Origin: Streptomyces sp. NRRL S-350 | GTDB lineage: Bacteria; Actinomycetota; Actinomycetes; Streptomycetales; Streptomycetaceae | NCBI RefSeq assembly: GCF_000719705.1 | Contig: NZ_JOHO01000030.1 | Coordinates: 14,564-78,563, forward strand | Length of the DNA stretch: 64,000 nt | Direction: 5' to 3' | Shown: piece after piece, positions 16,799-26,006 of the stretch | How positions within the stretch are numbered: position 1 is the stretch's first letter | Layout: each line of letters starts with the position of its first letter | Notes under the pieces: generated by a model | What the model was told of the DNA's origin: nothing | Databases searched by the model: none | Seen by the model: only the letters and a program-made list of their open reading frames with translations | Position numbers and translations under genes: made by a program

Positions 16799-18169
16799 TC
16801 AGCGACCGGCGATCGCGTGCACGAACTTCGAGGCGTCGATGGTGCCCAGGCCGCTGGCGAGGTCGTAGCCCGCCGTGGCGTTGTAGCCGGTGACACCGTT
16901 CCAGCCGTTGTCGCCGTCCTTCACGTCCACGATGCCGCTCCACTGGCTCGGGAGCAGGCTCAGGCCGTACAGGCGCCAGTTGAGCTGGCCGAGGCGGTGG
17001 CCGGCGAGCTGGTCGGCGAGGGCGACGACACCCGAGAAGATCGGGGTGGCCTCGCTGGTGCCGCCGGTGAGGTGCCAGCCGACCGCGGTCGGGTCGTAGG
17101 ACTCGTAGGTCCAGGCCCCGCCGTCGACCGCCGCGCTCATGCTGATGTCGGGCGTGCCGCGGTGGTTGCCGGTGACGTTGGCGACGCCCGCCTGGTACCA
17201 CGGCCGCTCGAAGATGCCGGAGACGCCGCCGCCGCCGGCGCCGGACTGGTCGTGCCACACCTTGTCGGCCGCGGTGCGCTTGCCGGAGTCGTCCAGCGTG
17301 AGCTGGGTGCCGCCGATGGAGGTGACCAGCGGGTCCGAGGACGGCCAGGAGTTGACCTTGTACGGGTAGAGGTCGGTGCCGTTCTCCTTCGCGTCGGTGG
17401 CACCGTTGTCGCCGGACGCGGCGAGCACCGTCACGTTGCGGTCGGCGGCGGCCTGGAAGGCGTAGCGCAGGTCGGTCAGGGACTTGAAGTCGCCCTTGTC
17501 GTACCCGGGGAAGGTGTTCTCGGTCGCGCCGAAGCTCTGCGAGATGACGTCGCCGCGGCCGGACTTGATGAGGGCCTTCTCGGCGTCCATCATCTCGGGC
17601 AGGCCGGTGGTGCCCTCGGTCTCGGCGACTCCGGTCTCGACCAGGACGATGTGCGCGTCGGGGGCGACCGCGTGGGCGTACTCGACGTCCAGGGTGGTCT
17701 CGCCGGCCCAGCCCGTGTGGTCGGGGTTCTTCGGGTCGAAGACGGGGACGTTGCCCCACTTGACCACCTCGACGTTGGTGTCCGGGATGCCCCACTGCTT
17801 GTCGAAGACCTCCAGGTCGTGCTGGATGGTCGGCGAGCCGAAGGAGTCGACGATGACGATCGTGCGTCCCTTGCCGGTGATCCCCTGGTCGTACAGCGGG
17901 TTCAGGTTGTAGGCCGCGCGGTACTGCAGCGGGGAGTAGCAGTGGAGGCCGATCTGGCTGACGCACTGGGTGGTGGTCAGCGGGGCGGGGCGCGCCTGGG
18001 CGTTGTGGTGCCCGAAGGAGGCGGGGCGGACGTGGACGCCCGTGAGGTCGTGCGAGGGGGCGGCGGTCGCGGCGCCGGCGGCCGGTACGGCGATGGTGCC
18101 GGCGGTCAGAGCGGTGGCTCCGACGGCGAGCAGAGCCAGGGCGCGGCGGAGGGGAGCGGGGCTGCCCAT
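16799..18169 (-). CDS. Secreted sedolisin-family (S53) serine-carboxyl peptidase
   Basis: This 456-aa protein starts at ATG 18169, behind an AAGGAG site 5 nt upstream. Signal peptide: RRALALLAVGATALTAGTIA to AGAATAAPS. The sedolisin catalytic residues are visible: Glu and Asp in GWAGETTLDVEYAHA (E-x3-D), the oxyanion Asp in AASGDNGA and the nucleophile Ser (residue 372) in TGGTSEATPIF. The C-terminal DLASGLGTID fits the calcium site. Only about 50 residues separate the signal peptide from the catalytic core, so the usual ~180-residue pro-domain is absent. Acid-active extracellular proteolysis is expected. Its stop abuts repeat copy A. Confidence 0.92.
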   Translation of the reverse strand: MGSPAPLRRALALLAVGATALTAGTIAVPAAGAATAAPSHDLTGVHVRPASFGHHNAQARPAPLTTTQCVSQIGLHCYSPLQYRAAYNLNPLYDQGITGKGRTIVIVDSFGSPTIQHDLEVFDKQWGIPDTNVEVVKWGNVPVFDPKNPDHTGWAGETTLDVEYAHAVAPDAHIVLVETGVAETEGTTGLPEMMDAEKALIKSGRGDVISQSFGATENTFPGYDKGDFKSLTDLRYAFQAAADRNVTVLAASGDNGATDAKENGTDLYPYKVNSWPSSDPLVTSIGGTQLTLDDSGKRTAADKVWHDQSGAGGGGVSGIFERPWYQAGVANVTGNHRGTPDISMSAAVDGGAWTYESYDPTAVGWHLTGGTSEATPIFSGVVALADQLAGHRLGQLNWRLYGLSLLPSQWSGIVDVKDGDNGWNGVTGYNATAGYDLASGLGTIDASKFVHAIAGR

Positions 18170-18313
18170 GGAACTCCTTGGGACGCAGGGCCCGACCTGG
18201 TCCGGTCGGGTCGGTTGGGCCATCCCATCGAGTGCCACATGATCATGCCATAGTCATTTGGTGGGGTCATACGATCAAGGTCATGGTCATGCTCGGCCAC
18301 GAGAAAAGGTAAA

Positions 18314-18353
18314 GGCCGTCCCAGGTGAAGGTAACCCTGCACCTGGGACGGCC
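18314..18353 (-). terminator. Terminator hairpin between reductase and protease genes
   Basis: A 14-bp perfect stem (GGCCGTCCCAGGTG and its complement) encloses a 12-nt loop. It lies about 100 nt downstream of the reductase stop on the minus strand and upstream of the protease promoter region, so it separates the two minus-strand units. The remaining intergenic sequence (18170-18313) is AT-richer and probably carries the protease promoter. Confidence 0.8.
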
Positions 18354-18451
18354 ATCTGATGACACGTCAGTGATATTCAATGAATATCAAGCGTATCCAC
18401 TGGGGGCCGGTCGGTTCAACCAGGACCCCTGGAAATTCCGGATCACCCGGA

Positions 18452-19210
18452 CTATCGGGCCCCGCCGTTGACGTACAGGGTCTGCCCGCTGACGTACGAG
18501 GCGTCCTCGCTCGCCAGGAAGGCGACCACCGACGCCACCTCCTCCGGCTGCCCGACCCGGCGCAGCGGCGTCCGGGCGGCGACCTCGGTCTGGTGGTCCT
18601 CGGCGGTGCTGCCGACCCGCTCGGCGGTGGCCGCGGTCATGGCGGTGGCGATGTACCCGGGGGCGACGGCGTTGACGTTGATGTTGAACGGCCCGAGCTC
18701 GATCGCCAGGGTCGCGGTGAGGCCCTGGATGCCGGCCTTGGCGGCCGCGTAGTTGGCCTGGCCCCGGTTGCCGAGGGCGGAGCGCGAGCTGAGCGAGACG
18801 ATCTTCCCGTACTTCTGCGCCACCATGTACTTCTGCGCGACGTGGCTGCAGTTGTACGCGCTGGTCAGGTTGACCGTCAGCACCGCGTCCCAGTCGGACT
18901 TGGGCATCTTGAAGAACAGGTTGTCCCGGGTGATCCCGGCGTTGTTGACCAGGATGTGCAGACCGCCGAGATCGGCCGCGACCTGCGCGAACACCGCGTC
19001 GACGGCGTCGTAGTCGGCCACGTCGCAGCCGTACGCCCGGGCGGTGCCGCCCTTGGCGGTGATCTCGGCGACCGTCCCGGCGGCCCGCTCGGCACTGAGG
19101 TCGACCACGGCGACCGCCGCGCCCTCCTCGGCCAGCAGCCGGGCGGTGGCCGCCCCGATGCCCTGTGCCGCGCCGGTCACCACGGCGACCTTCCCCGCGA
19201 AACGCCCCAT
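18452..19210 (-). CDS. fabG: FabG-like short-chain dehydrogenase/reductase (beta-ketoacyl or 3-hydroxyacyl type)
   Basis: This 252-aa protein starts at ATG 19210 with an AAGGAG site 5 nt upstream; an in-frame extension to 19270 would translate repeat copy B and is rejected. It is a classical SDR: TGAAQGIG coenzyme motif, NNAG strand motif, catalytic Ser in VSLSSRSALG, and YAAAK for the Tyr/Lys pair. The acidic VVDLS after strand 2 leans toward NAD(H) binding. FabG-like enzymes reduce 3-oxoacyl-ACP or act as 3-hydroxyacyl-CoA dehydrogenases; beside a thiolase and an acyl-CoA dehydrogenase, the latter is reasonable. It lies downstream of the thiolase, separated by repeat copy B. Confidence 0.85.
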   Translation of the reverse strand: MGRFAGKVAVVTGAAQGIGAATARLLAEEGAAVAVVDLSAERAAGTVAEITAKGGTARAYGCDVADYDAVDAVFAQVAADLGGLHILVNNAGITRDNLFFKMPKSDWDAVLTVNLTSAYNCSHVAQKYMVAQKYGKIVSLSSRSALGNRGQANYAAAKAGIQGLTATLAIELGPFNINVNAVAPGYIATAMTAATAERVGSTAEDHQTEVAARTPLRRVGQPEEVASVVAFLASEDASYVSGQTLYVNGGAR

Positions 19211-19232
19211 GTGAACTCCTTGGAAGAGTGTG

Positions 19233-19326
19233 AAGACGGCCGACGGATGACAGATTTCATCATCTGTCATCTGTCATCTGTCATCTGTCAGCCGTCGGCT
19301 GTTGCCTACTGCCCACTGCCTACTGC
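19233..19326. repeat. Heptad inverted repeat, copy B
   Basis: Heptads AAGACGG, CCGACGG, ATGACAG lead to the core ATTTC-ATCAT, followed by CTGTCAT three times, then CTGTCAG, CCGTCGG, CTGTTGC and CTACTGC-like units. The hairpin pairs GATGACAGAT with ATCTGTCATC around 6 nt, and CCGACGG can pair with CCGTCGG further out. The right arm is longer than the left. It lies between two genes read in the same direction (thiolase then reductase), so it may attenuate read-through within an operon. Confidence 0.85.
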
Positions 19327-19376
19327 CGTACTGCTGCCCTTCGGCCCGCTGTCCGCCGCCGGTCACCCGCCCGCGG

Positions 19377-20576
<1,200 letters not shown>

Positions 20577-20621
20577 GTCGTCGGGCTCCTTGTGAGGTGG
20601 GCGGGGATGCTCTTGCGGGGG

Positions 20622-21785
20622 TCAGAAGGCGTTGACGCCGGTGAGGGCGCGCCCGATGAGCAGTTGGTGGATCTGGCTGGTGCCCTCGTAGAGGGTCATC
20701 ACGCGGGCGTCGCGCAGGTACTTGCCGACCGGGTACTCGTCGATGAACCCGTACCCGCCGAACACCTGCAGTGCGTTGTTGGCGGACCGGACGGCGGCCT
20801 CACTGGCGTAGAGCTTGGCGACGGAGGACTCGGTGGCGAACGGCAGGCCGCGGTCGATGTGGTCGGCGACCTTCCAGGTGAGCAGTCGGGCCGCTTCGAC
20901 GTCCACGGCGATGCCGGCCAGCAGTTCCTGGACGAGTTGGTGCGAGGCGATCGGCCGGCCGAACTGTTCGCGCTCGCCCGCGTAGCGGACCGCGGCCTCC
21001 AGGCAGGCGCGGGCGATGCCCACGCAGCCGGCCGCGACCGACATCCGGCCCTTGGCGAGCGCGGCCATCGCGACCGTGAAGCCCTTGCCGACCTCGCCGA
21101 GCCGGGCACTGTCCGGTACCCGGACGTCCTCGAAGGAGAGTTCGGCGGTGGCCTGGCCGCGCAGGCCGAGCTTGCCGTGGATCTCGGTGCGGGTGAAGCC
21201 GGGCAGGTCGGTGGGGACCAGGAAGGCGGTGATGCCCCGGTGGCCCTGGTGTTCGGGCTCGCTGCCGCCGGTGCGGGCGAAGACCAGGGCGACGTCGGCC
21301 CAGGTGCCGTTGGTGATGAACATCTTGCTGCCGCTGATCAGCCAGTCCGCGCCGTCCCGCTCCGCGCGGGTGGTGAGGTTGGCGGCGTCCGAGCCGGTGC
21401 CGGGCTCGGTGAGGGCGAAGCAGGCGAGTGCCTCGCCGGAGGTGAGCCGGGGCAGCCAGTGCCGCTTCTGCTCCTCGGTGCCGAAGCCGTTGATCGACTT
21501 GCCGACCAGGCCGAGCGAGACGGAGACGATTCCGCGCACCGCCGAGTCGCCGCGTCCGAGTTCCTCCAGCACCAGGCAGTAGGCGAGGTGGTCGCCGTCG
21601 CTGCCGCCGTACTCCTCGGGGATGGTCAGCCCGAGGAAGCCCACCTTCGCCAGCTTGCCGATGATCGCGCGGTCGACGGACTCGACGCGGTCCCACTCGG
21701 CGGCGTACGGCACGATCTCGCGGTCGGTGAAGGAGGCGGCGAGGTCCCGGACGGCGCTCTGCTCCTCGGACAGTTCCAGGTTCAC
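20622..21785 (-). CDS. Acyl-CoA dehydrogenase
   Basis: This 387-aa FAD flavoenzyme is of the usual family length. FAD/substrate motifs are visible: CFALTEPGTGSDAANL, KMFITNGTWADVALVFA, AAALKG-like helix AALAKGRMSVAAG, AGEREQFGRPI, and the C-terminal LYEGTSQIHQLLIGRAL, whose Glu is the catalytic base of short/medium-chain enzymes. It performs the first, trans-2-enoyl-forming step of beta-oxidation. It heads the minus-strand unit with the thiolase and is divergent from a TetR gene. The 5' spacer (about 21786-21920) is a degenerate GGCTGC/ACGGCTG low-complexity stretch. Confidence 0.95.
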   Translation of the reverse strand: MNLELSEEQSAVRDLAASFTDREIVPYAAEWDRVESVDRAIIGKLAKVGFLGLTIPEEYGGSDGDHLAYCLVLEELGRGDSAVRGIVSVSLGLVGKSINGFGTEEQKRHWLPRLTSGEALACFALTEPGTGSDAANLTTRAERDGADWLISGSKMFITNGTWADVALVFARTGGSEPEHQGHRGITAFLVPTDLPGFTRTEIHGKLGLRGQATAELSFEDVRVPDSARLGEVGKGFTVAMAALAKGRMSVAAGCVGIARACLEAAVRYAGEREQFGRPIASHQLVQELLAGIAVDVEAARLLTWKVADHIDRGLPFATESSVAKLYASEAAVRSANNALQVFGGYGFIDEYPVGKYLRDARVMTLYEGTSQIHQLLIGRALTGVNAF

Positions 21786-21929
21786 GGCGGCTCTCCCGAC
21801 TCGGGCCCGGCGGTGGCTGCGGCTACGGCTGTGGCCGCGGCCTCGGATACGGCGACGGCTGCCGTGGCGGCGACGGCGCCGGCGATGCCGACTGCGGCTG
21901 CCACGGCTGTCACAGCGGCTCCGGGCGTT

Positions 21930-21948
21930 AAACTAGCGCTGCAAGTTT
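21930..21948. promoter_or_regulatory. Candidate TetR operator
   Basis: AAACTAGCGCTGCAAGTTT is a 19-bp imperfect palindrome (AAACT...AGTTT, with central GC/GC also symmetric; 14 of 19 positions match the reverse complement). It is the only AT-rich island between the divergent acyl-CoA dehydrogenase and TetR genes, where a TetR dimer would control both. Binding is inference. Confidence 0.55.
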
Positions 21949-22050
21949 TATGGAGGGACTGTAGCCCCGGCCGGCCCGCGCTGGGAAGGGGCACCTGCCA
22001 GAATCGGTCCCCACCGCACCCGACCGGAGGAACCGGAGGCAGTCGCCGAG

Positions 22051-22695
22051 ATGGCCCGTCCACGCACCCCGCTGCTCAGCCGCGAGCGCATCGTCGTCGC
22101 CGCCCTGCGGCTGATCGACGACGAGGGGCTGGACGCCCTGTCCACCCGTCGCCTCGCCACCGAGCTGTCGGTCAGCGGGCCGTCGCTCTACAACCACTTC
22201 GCCACCAAGGACGAGTTGCTGGACGCGGTGGTGGACAGCGTCATCGGCGAAGTCGACCTGTCGATGTTCGGTGCCGCGGGGGCCCCGTGGCCGGAGGCGC
22301 TGTACGACTGGGCCCGCTCCTACCGGGCCGCCCTCGCCGCCCACCCCAACATCGTCCCGGTGCTCGCGCAGGGCCCGGGGCGTCGGCCGAACGCACTGCG
22401 CCTGGCCGACGCGGTCTTCGGCCACCTGGTCGACGCCGGGTGGCCGCGCGGCCAGGCGACCCGGATCGGCGCGCTGATGCGCTACTTCGTCACCGGTTCC
22501 GCGCTGGCCTCCTTCGCGGCCGGTTTCCCGGCGGACGCCGAGGTCTACGACGCGGCCGACTACCCGCACCTCGGCGAGGCGCACCGGCTGGCCGGGCACC
22601 GCGGGGCGGTCGACGAGGGTGCCTTCGAGACCGGCCTGGAGGCGCTGCTCGAAGGCCTCGCCCTGCGCTACGCCCGCCTTCCCGAGCGCGCCTGA
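22051..22695 (+). CDS. TetR/AcrR-family transcriptional regulator
   Basis: This 214-aa protein starts at ATG 22051. The N-terminal HTH is typical: RIVVAALRLIDDEGLDALSTRRLATELSVS...SLYNHFATKDELLDAV (the long helix-turn-helix is split here only for brevity). The C-terminal ligand domain has an RYFVTGSALASF helix as in the TetR_C group. It is divergent from acyl-CoA dehydrogenase and thiolase genes, with a candidate palindromic operator between, so it probably represses them until an acyl-CoA or fatty acid binds. It is convergent with the NO synthase gene. Confidence 0.9.
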   Translation: MARPRTPLLSRERIVVAALRLIDDEGLDALSTRRLATELSVSGPSLYNHFATKDELLDAVVDSVIGEVDLSMFGAAGAPWPEALYDWARSYRAALAAHPNIVPVLAQGPGRRPNALRLADAVFGHLVDAGWPRGQATRIGALMRYFVTGSALASFAAGFPADAEVYDAADYPHLGEAHRLAGHRGAVDEGAFETGLEALLEGLALRYARLPERA

Positions 22696-22702
22696 CGCCG
22701 CC

Positions 22703-22739
22703 CCGGCGGCCCAGCCGGTTCCACCGGCCCCACCGCCGG
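22703..22739. terminator. Possible bidirectional hairpin between TetR and NO synthase genes
   Basis: A two-part stem: CCGGCGG (22703-22709) with CCGCCGG (22733-22739), and inside it GCCGG-TTCCA-CCGGC. It lies 8 nt after the TetR stop in a 131-nt gap between convergent genes. The surrounding sequence is GC-rich and forms such structures easily, so this is a moderate call. Confidence 0.45.
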
Positions 22740-22826
22740 TGCAGCGGGCAGCGGGGCGGCCGGGCAGCTCCGGGAAGGCCAGGCAGCACCAGGACGGCCG
22801 GGCGCCACCGGGGCAACGGGATGGGG

Positions 22827-24122
22827 CTACCAGGGCACGCGGGGGACGAAGGCCGGCCGCAACGCCGGGTCCACCGGGTCGTAGTACCGGTGGTAGACCG
22901 GCGTCAGCCCGCCCGAGACCGGGGGCACGATCCAGCTCCAGTCCGCCGGAGTGGGCCGGCCGAGCCGCTTCTCCTGGGCGACGTGCTTGAGGAAGCGCTC
23001 CGACTCGGTGTGGTGGTCGGCGATCGTCACCCCGGCCTCCTGGAAGGAGTGCAGCACCGCGATGTTGAGCTCGATCAGCGCGCGGTCGCGCCAGAGCGTG
23101 CGGTCGCTGGAGGTGTCCAGCCCGAGCCGCTCGGCCACGGTGCCGAGCATGTCGTAGCGGTCGGCGTCGGCGAGGTTGCGGGCGCCGATCTCGGTGCCCA
23201 TGTACCAGCCGTTGAACGGCGCGGTGGGGTAGCGCACCCCGCCGATCTCCAGGGTCAGGTCGCTGATCGCGGGCACCGCGTACCAGCGCAGCCCGAGGTC
23301 GGCGAACCAGTGGTGCTCGGGGTGGCTGAGTGCCACCTCCAGCGTGGTGTCGTCCGGCAGTTCGTACCAGGCCGGGCGCTCGCCCGGGCGTTCCTGGATC
23401 AGCAGTGGCAGCACCTCGAAGCGTTCCTCGGCGCACTTCCACCCCAGGTCGCGGGCCCGGGCGGCGAGCACCGTGCCGGCCGGGTCGCCGACGGGGCCGC
23501 CCTCGGTGCGGTGGCCTGCGTAGCGGACCAACTGCTGGTTGAGGATGCGCGCGGCCGGGCGGCCCGGGCGGTCGGGGGCGAACACCGACACCACCGGCCG
23601 GATCCGCCCGCCGTTGCCCGCCAGCCGCAGGTGCTCGAAGCACTCGGCGGCGATGTCGTCGGCCGCGGACAGGTGACGCAGGTCGCGGACCATCAGGCTG
23701 CGCCAGTAGAGCCGGCCGATGCAGCGGGCGGCGTTGCGCCAGGCGAGCCTGGCGCCGTAGGCGAGTTCGGCGGGGGTGTGCCGGTAGCTGCCCGTGCGGT
23801 CGATCTCGTCGAGGACGGCGCGAAGGCGCGGTTCCGGATCCCCGGCGGCGGGCTGCTCGCGGTGGAACTGCCGGACGAAGTCGGCGGCCTGGCCCGGGTC
23901 GGTGAACGGCGGGGGAGCGGGCGCGGGTTGCGGGCCGGGCAGCGGTTGCGGCTGCGCCGTGTGCGTCGGCTCCGTCGGGTACGGCTGCCGGACGGCGTGC
24001 GTCGGCTCGGCCTGGCGCGCTTGCGCTTGCGCGTGCGTGTGGGTGTGGGCGTACGGGCAGCCGACGGTGGGCGCGGCGGCCGCGGGTGTGCGCGTGCGAA
24101 GCCGGTTGAAGATCAAGGACAC
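22827..24122 (-). CDS. nos: Nitric oxide synthase oxygenase (bacterial NOS)
   Basis: This 431-aa protein has a GTG start at 24122 behind AGGAGG. It has the NOS heme domain: the heme-ligand Cys (~residue 134) in WRNAARCIGRLYW, the arginine/heme pocket FNGWYMGTEIGARNL, and the pterin-side C-terminal DWSWIVPPVSGG. As in all bacterial NOS there is no reductase domain, so electrons come from other flavoproteins. It converts L-arginine to citrulline and NO. The N-terminal ~75 residues are a His/Gln/Pro/Thr-rich extension (HTHTHAQAQ) beyond the ~360-aa core. It has its own leader upstream with a strong terminator at 24182-24228, so it is probably monocistronic. NO may serve stress defence or nitration chemistry. 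Confidence 0.95.
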   Translation of the reverse strand: MSLIFNRLRTRTPAAAAPTVGCPYAHTHTHAQAQARQAEPTHAVRQPYPTEPTHTAQPQPLPGPQPAPAPPPFTDPGQAADFVRQFHREQPAAGDPEPRLRAVLDEIDRTGSYRHTPAELAYGARLAWRNAARCIGRLYWRSLMVRDLRHLSAADDIAAECFEHLRLAGNGGRIRPVVSVFAPDRPGRPAARILNQQLVRYAGHRTEGGPVGDPAGTVLAARARDLGWKCAEERFEVLPLLIQERPGERPAWYELPDDTTLEVALSHPEHHWFADLGLRWYAVPAISDLTLEIGGVRYPTAPFNGWYMGTEIGARNLADADRYDMLGTVAERLGLDTSSDRTLWRDRALIELNIAVLHSFQEAGVTIADHHTESERFLKHVAQEKRLGRPTPADWSWIVPPVSGGLTPVYHRYYDPVDPALRPAFVPRVPW

Positions 24123-24181
24123 ATCCCTCCTGTCGGGACAGGAGTACCGAATGTGCGCGGTCCGCCGCTGGGAGTGAACGA

Positions 24182-24228
24182 TTCGGCCCCCGCACCCGCG
24201 CCGAGCGCGCTAGGGTGCGGGGGCCGAA
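24182..24228 (-). terminator. Strong terminator hairpin upstream of NO synthase
   Basis: TTCGGCCCCCGCACCC (24182-24197) pairs perfectly with its complement at 24213-24228, a 16-bp stem with a 15-nt loop. It lies downstream of the sugar permease on the minus strand and about 60 nt ahead of the NO synthase start, insulating the two genes. Confidence 0.8.
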
Positions 24229-24287
24229 GGTCCGACAGTCGGATCAGCCGATGTTCGACGGACTGCCGGCGTCGGACGGACTGCAGA

Positions 24288-24336
24288 CGTGCGACGTGCG
24301 ACGTGCGACGCGAGGCGTCCGGTGGTCGGCGTCCGG
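24288..24336. repeat. GC-rich 7-nt-period repeat (relative of the heptad family)
   Basis: CGTGCGA occurs three times in tandem (24288-24308), then CGCGAGG, CGTCCGG, TGGTCGG, CGTCCGG keep a strict 7-nt phase. GAC-bearing units on the left and GTC-bearing units on the right make the array roughly self-complementary around GACGCGAGGCGTC. It ends next to the sugar permease stop (24340). It shares layout, not sequence, with the AT-richer heptad copies. Confidence 0.6.
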
Positions 24337-24339
24337 GCG

Positions 24340-25764
24340 TCAGCCCATGTCCTCCAGGCGGATGCCCTTCGTCTCCTTCAGGTACCTGGCCACGAAGAGG
24401 GCGGACAGCGCCGCGAAGGCGGCGTAGATCAGGTAGGTCACCGACAGGTTCCACCGCGACATCGACGGGAACGACACCGTGATCGCCCAGTTCGCGATCC
24501 ACTGCGCGGAGGCGGCGACGGAGAGCGCGGCGGCCCGGATCCGGTTCGGGAACATCTCGCCGAGCATCACCCAGACGACGACGCCCCAGGACATGGCGAA
24601 GAACAGTACGAAGGCGTTGGCGGCGATCAGCGCGACGGTGCCCTGCAGGTCGGGCAGGGTGAGGTTGTCGCCGCTGCCGGTGGCCGAGGAGAACGCCCAG
24701 CCGGCCGCGCCGAGGGCGACCGCCATGCCGACCGAGCCGATCAGGGCGAGCGGCTTGCGGCCGATCCGGTCGACCAGCACGATCGCGATCACGGTGCCGA
24801 GGATGTTGATGACCGAGCCGATGAAGCTGATCAGCAGCGAGTTGCTCTGGTCGATGCCGACCGACTGCCACAGGATCGACGAGTAGTAGAAGATCACGTT
24901 GATGCCGACCAGCTGCTGGAACACCGACAGTCCGATGCCGACCCAGACGATCGGCAGCAGGCCGAACCGGCCGCCGAGCAGGTCACGGAAGCGCGGGCGG
25001 TGGTCCGAGGCGATCAGGGCCTGGATCTCGGCGATCCGGGCGTCGGTGTCCACGCCCTCGCCCTCGACCGCGGCGAGCACCTTGCGGGCGTCGGCCAGGC
25101 GGTCGGCCTGGATCAGGAAGCGCGGGGACTCGGGAATCACCGAGGAGAGCGCGAAGTAGACCGCGGCCGGGACGACGCAGATGCCGAGCATCCACTGCCA
25201 GGCCTCCAGGCCGAGCAGCTGGCCCCGGGTGTCGCCGCCGGCCGCCCGCGCCAGCACCCAGTTGACCAGCTGGGATATCGCGATGCCGAGCACGATCGCG
25301 GCCTGCTGGAAGGAGGCCAGCCGGCCCCGGTACTTGGTCGGTGCGACCTCGGCGATGTAGGTCGGGGCGATCACCGAGGCGATGCCGATGGCCGCACCGC
25401 CGAGGACGCGCCACAGGGCGAGGTCCCAGGCGGAGAACGGCAGCATCGATCCGACGGCGCTGACCGCGAACAGCAGCGCGGCGACCTTCATGACCTTGAT
25501 GCGGCCGTACCGGTCGGCGAACCGGCCGGCCAGCGCCGCGCCGATCGCCGAGCCCAGCAGGGCCGAGGAGACGATCAGGCCGGTCACGCCGTCGCCGACG
25601 CCGAACTTGTCCTGGATGCCGGAGACGGCGCCGTTGATCACGGAGCTGTCGTAGCCGAACAGGAACCCGCCGAGGGCCGCGGCTGCGGTGATGAAGACGA
25701 CGAAGCCGAGGCGGCCGGGCGCGGGGGCCTCGACCGCCCCGGAGGGCTTCTGGGTGACGCTCAC
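24340..25764 (-). CDS. glcP: MFS sugar permease, GlcP-like
   Basis: This 474-aa protein is assigned to GTG 25764 because CAGGAG lies upstream of it and inside the longer TTG-start version. It belongs to the sugar-porter family: 12 hydrophobic segments, FADRYGRI between helices 2 and 3, RVLGGAAIGIASVIAPTYIAE, PESPRFLI before the central loop, QQLVGINVIFYYSS in helix 7, VDRIGRKPLAL, and a C-terminal KETKG. Length and motifs match the proton-symport glucose permease GlcP of Streptomyces, but other hexoses or pentoses are possible. The upstream spacer (25765-25900) is AT-rich and probably holds its promoter. Confidence 0.9.
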   Translation of the reverse strand: MSVTQKPSGAVEAPAPGRLGFVVFITAAAALGGFLFGYDSSVINGAVSGIQDKFGVGDGVTGLIVSSALLGSAIGAALAGRFADRYGRIKVMKVAALLFAVSAVGSMLPFSAWDLALWRVLGGAAIGIASVIAPTYIAEVAPTKYRGRLASFQQAAIVLGIAISQLVNWVLARAAGGDTRGQLLGLEAWQWMLGICVVPAAVYFALSSVIPESPRFLIQADRLADARKVLAAVEGEGVDTDARIAEIQALIASDHRPRFRDLLGGRFGLLPIVWVGIGLSVFQQLVGINVIFYYSSILWQSVGIDQSNSLLISFIGSVINILGTVIAIVLVDRIGRKPLALIGSVGMAVALGAAGWAFSSATGSGDNLTLPDLQGTVALIAANAFVLFFAMSWGVVVWVMLGEMFPNRIRAAALSVAASAQWIANWAITVSFPSMSRWNLSVTYLIYAAFAALSALFVARYLKETKGIRLEDMG

Positions 25765-25906
25765 GATCTGACTCCTGGTACTCAACGCTGAGCTCGGTAG
25801 CGCGATCGTAAGCCCGTTCGTTTAACTCTTGTACATCGGGGCCTCGATTTCGCCATTGAGAATTCGTAAGGTGAAAAGGCAAATTGGGCGTGCCGGGGCC
25901 CCGTGC

Positions 25907-25968
25907 GCGGCTCATCGGCCCGCGGCTCACCCGCCCCGCGACTCACCCGCCCGTGGCTCACCTGCCCC
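25907..25968. repeat. Four tandem 15-16-nt repeats
   Basis: Units GCGGCTCATCGGCCC, GCGGCTCACCCGCCCC, GCGACTCACCCGCCC and GTGGCTCACCTGCCCC lie between the egtD stop and the permease promoter. The conserved part is GCNCTCAC-CGCCC. They are intergenic, of unknown role, and may form part of the egtD terminator region. Confidence 0.6.
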
Positions 25969-26006
25969 GCTGCCCGTCCGCCGCTCCGGCGCGCCCCCGC
26001 TCCCCC

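Noticed and set aside
18106..18342. Small minus-strand ORF upstream of the sedolisin gene
   Set aside because: It overlaps the protease start in another frame, crosses the terminator hairpin and has no ribosome site.
19211..19270. N-terminal extension of the reductase gene into repeat copy B
   Set aside because: A well-placed AAGGAG lies just before ATG 19210 and the SDR fold begins there.
20592..24482. 1296-codon plus-strand frame across the acyl-CoA dehydrogenase, TetR and NO synthase genes
   Set aside because: It runs antisense or out of frame through several clear genes and has no recognisable domain.
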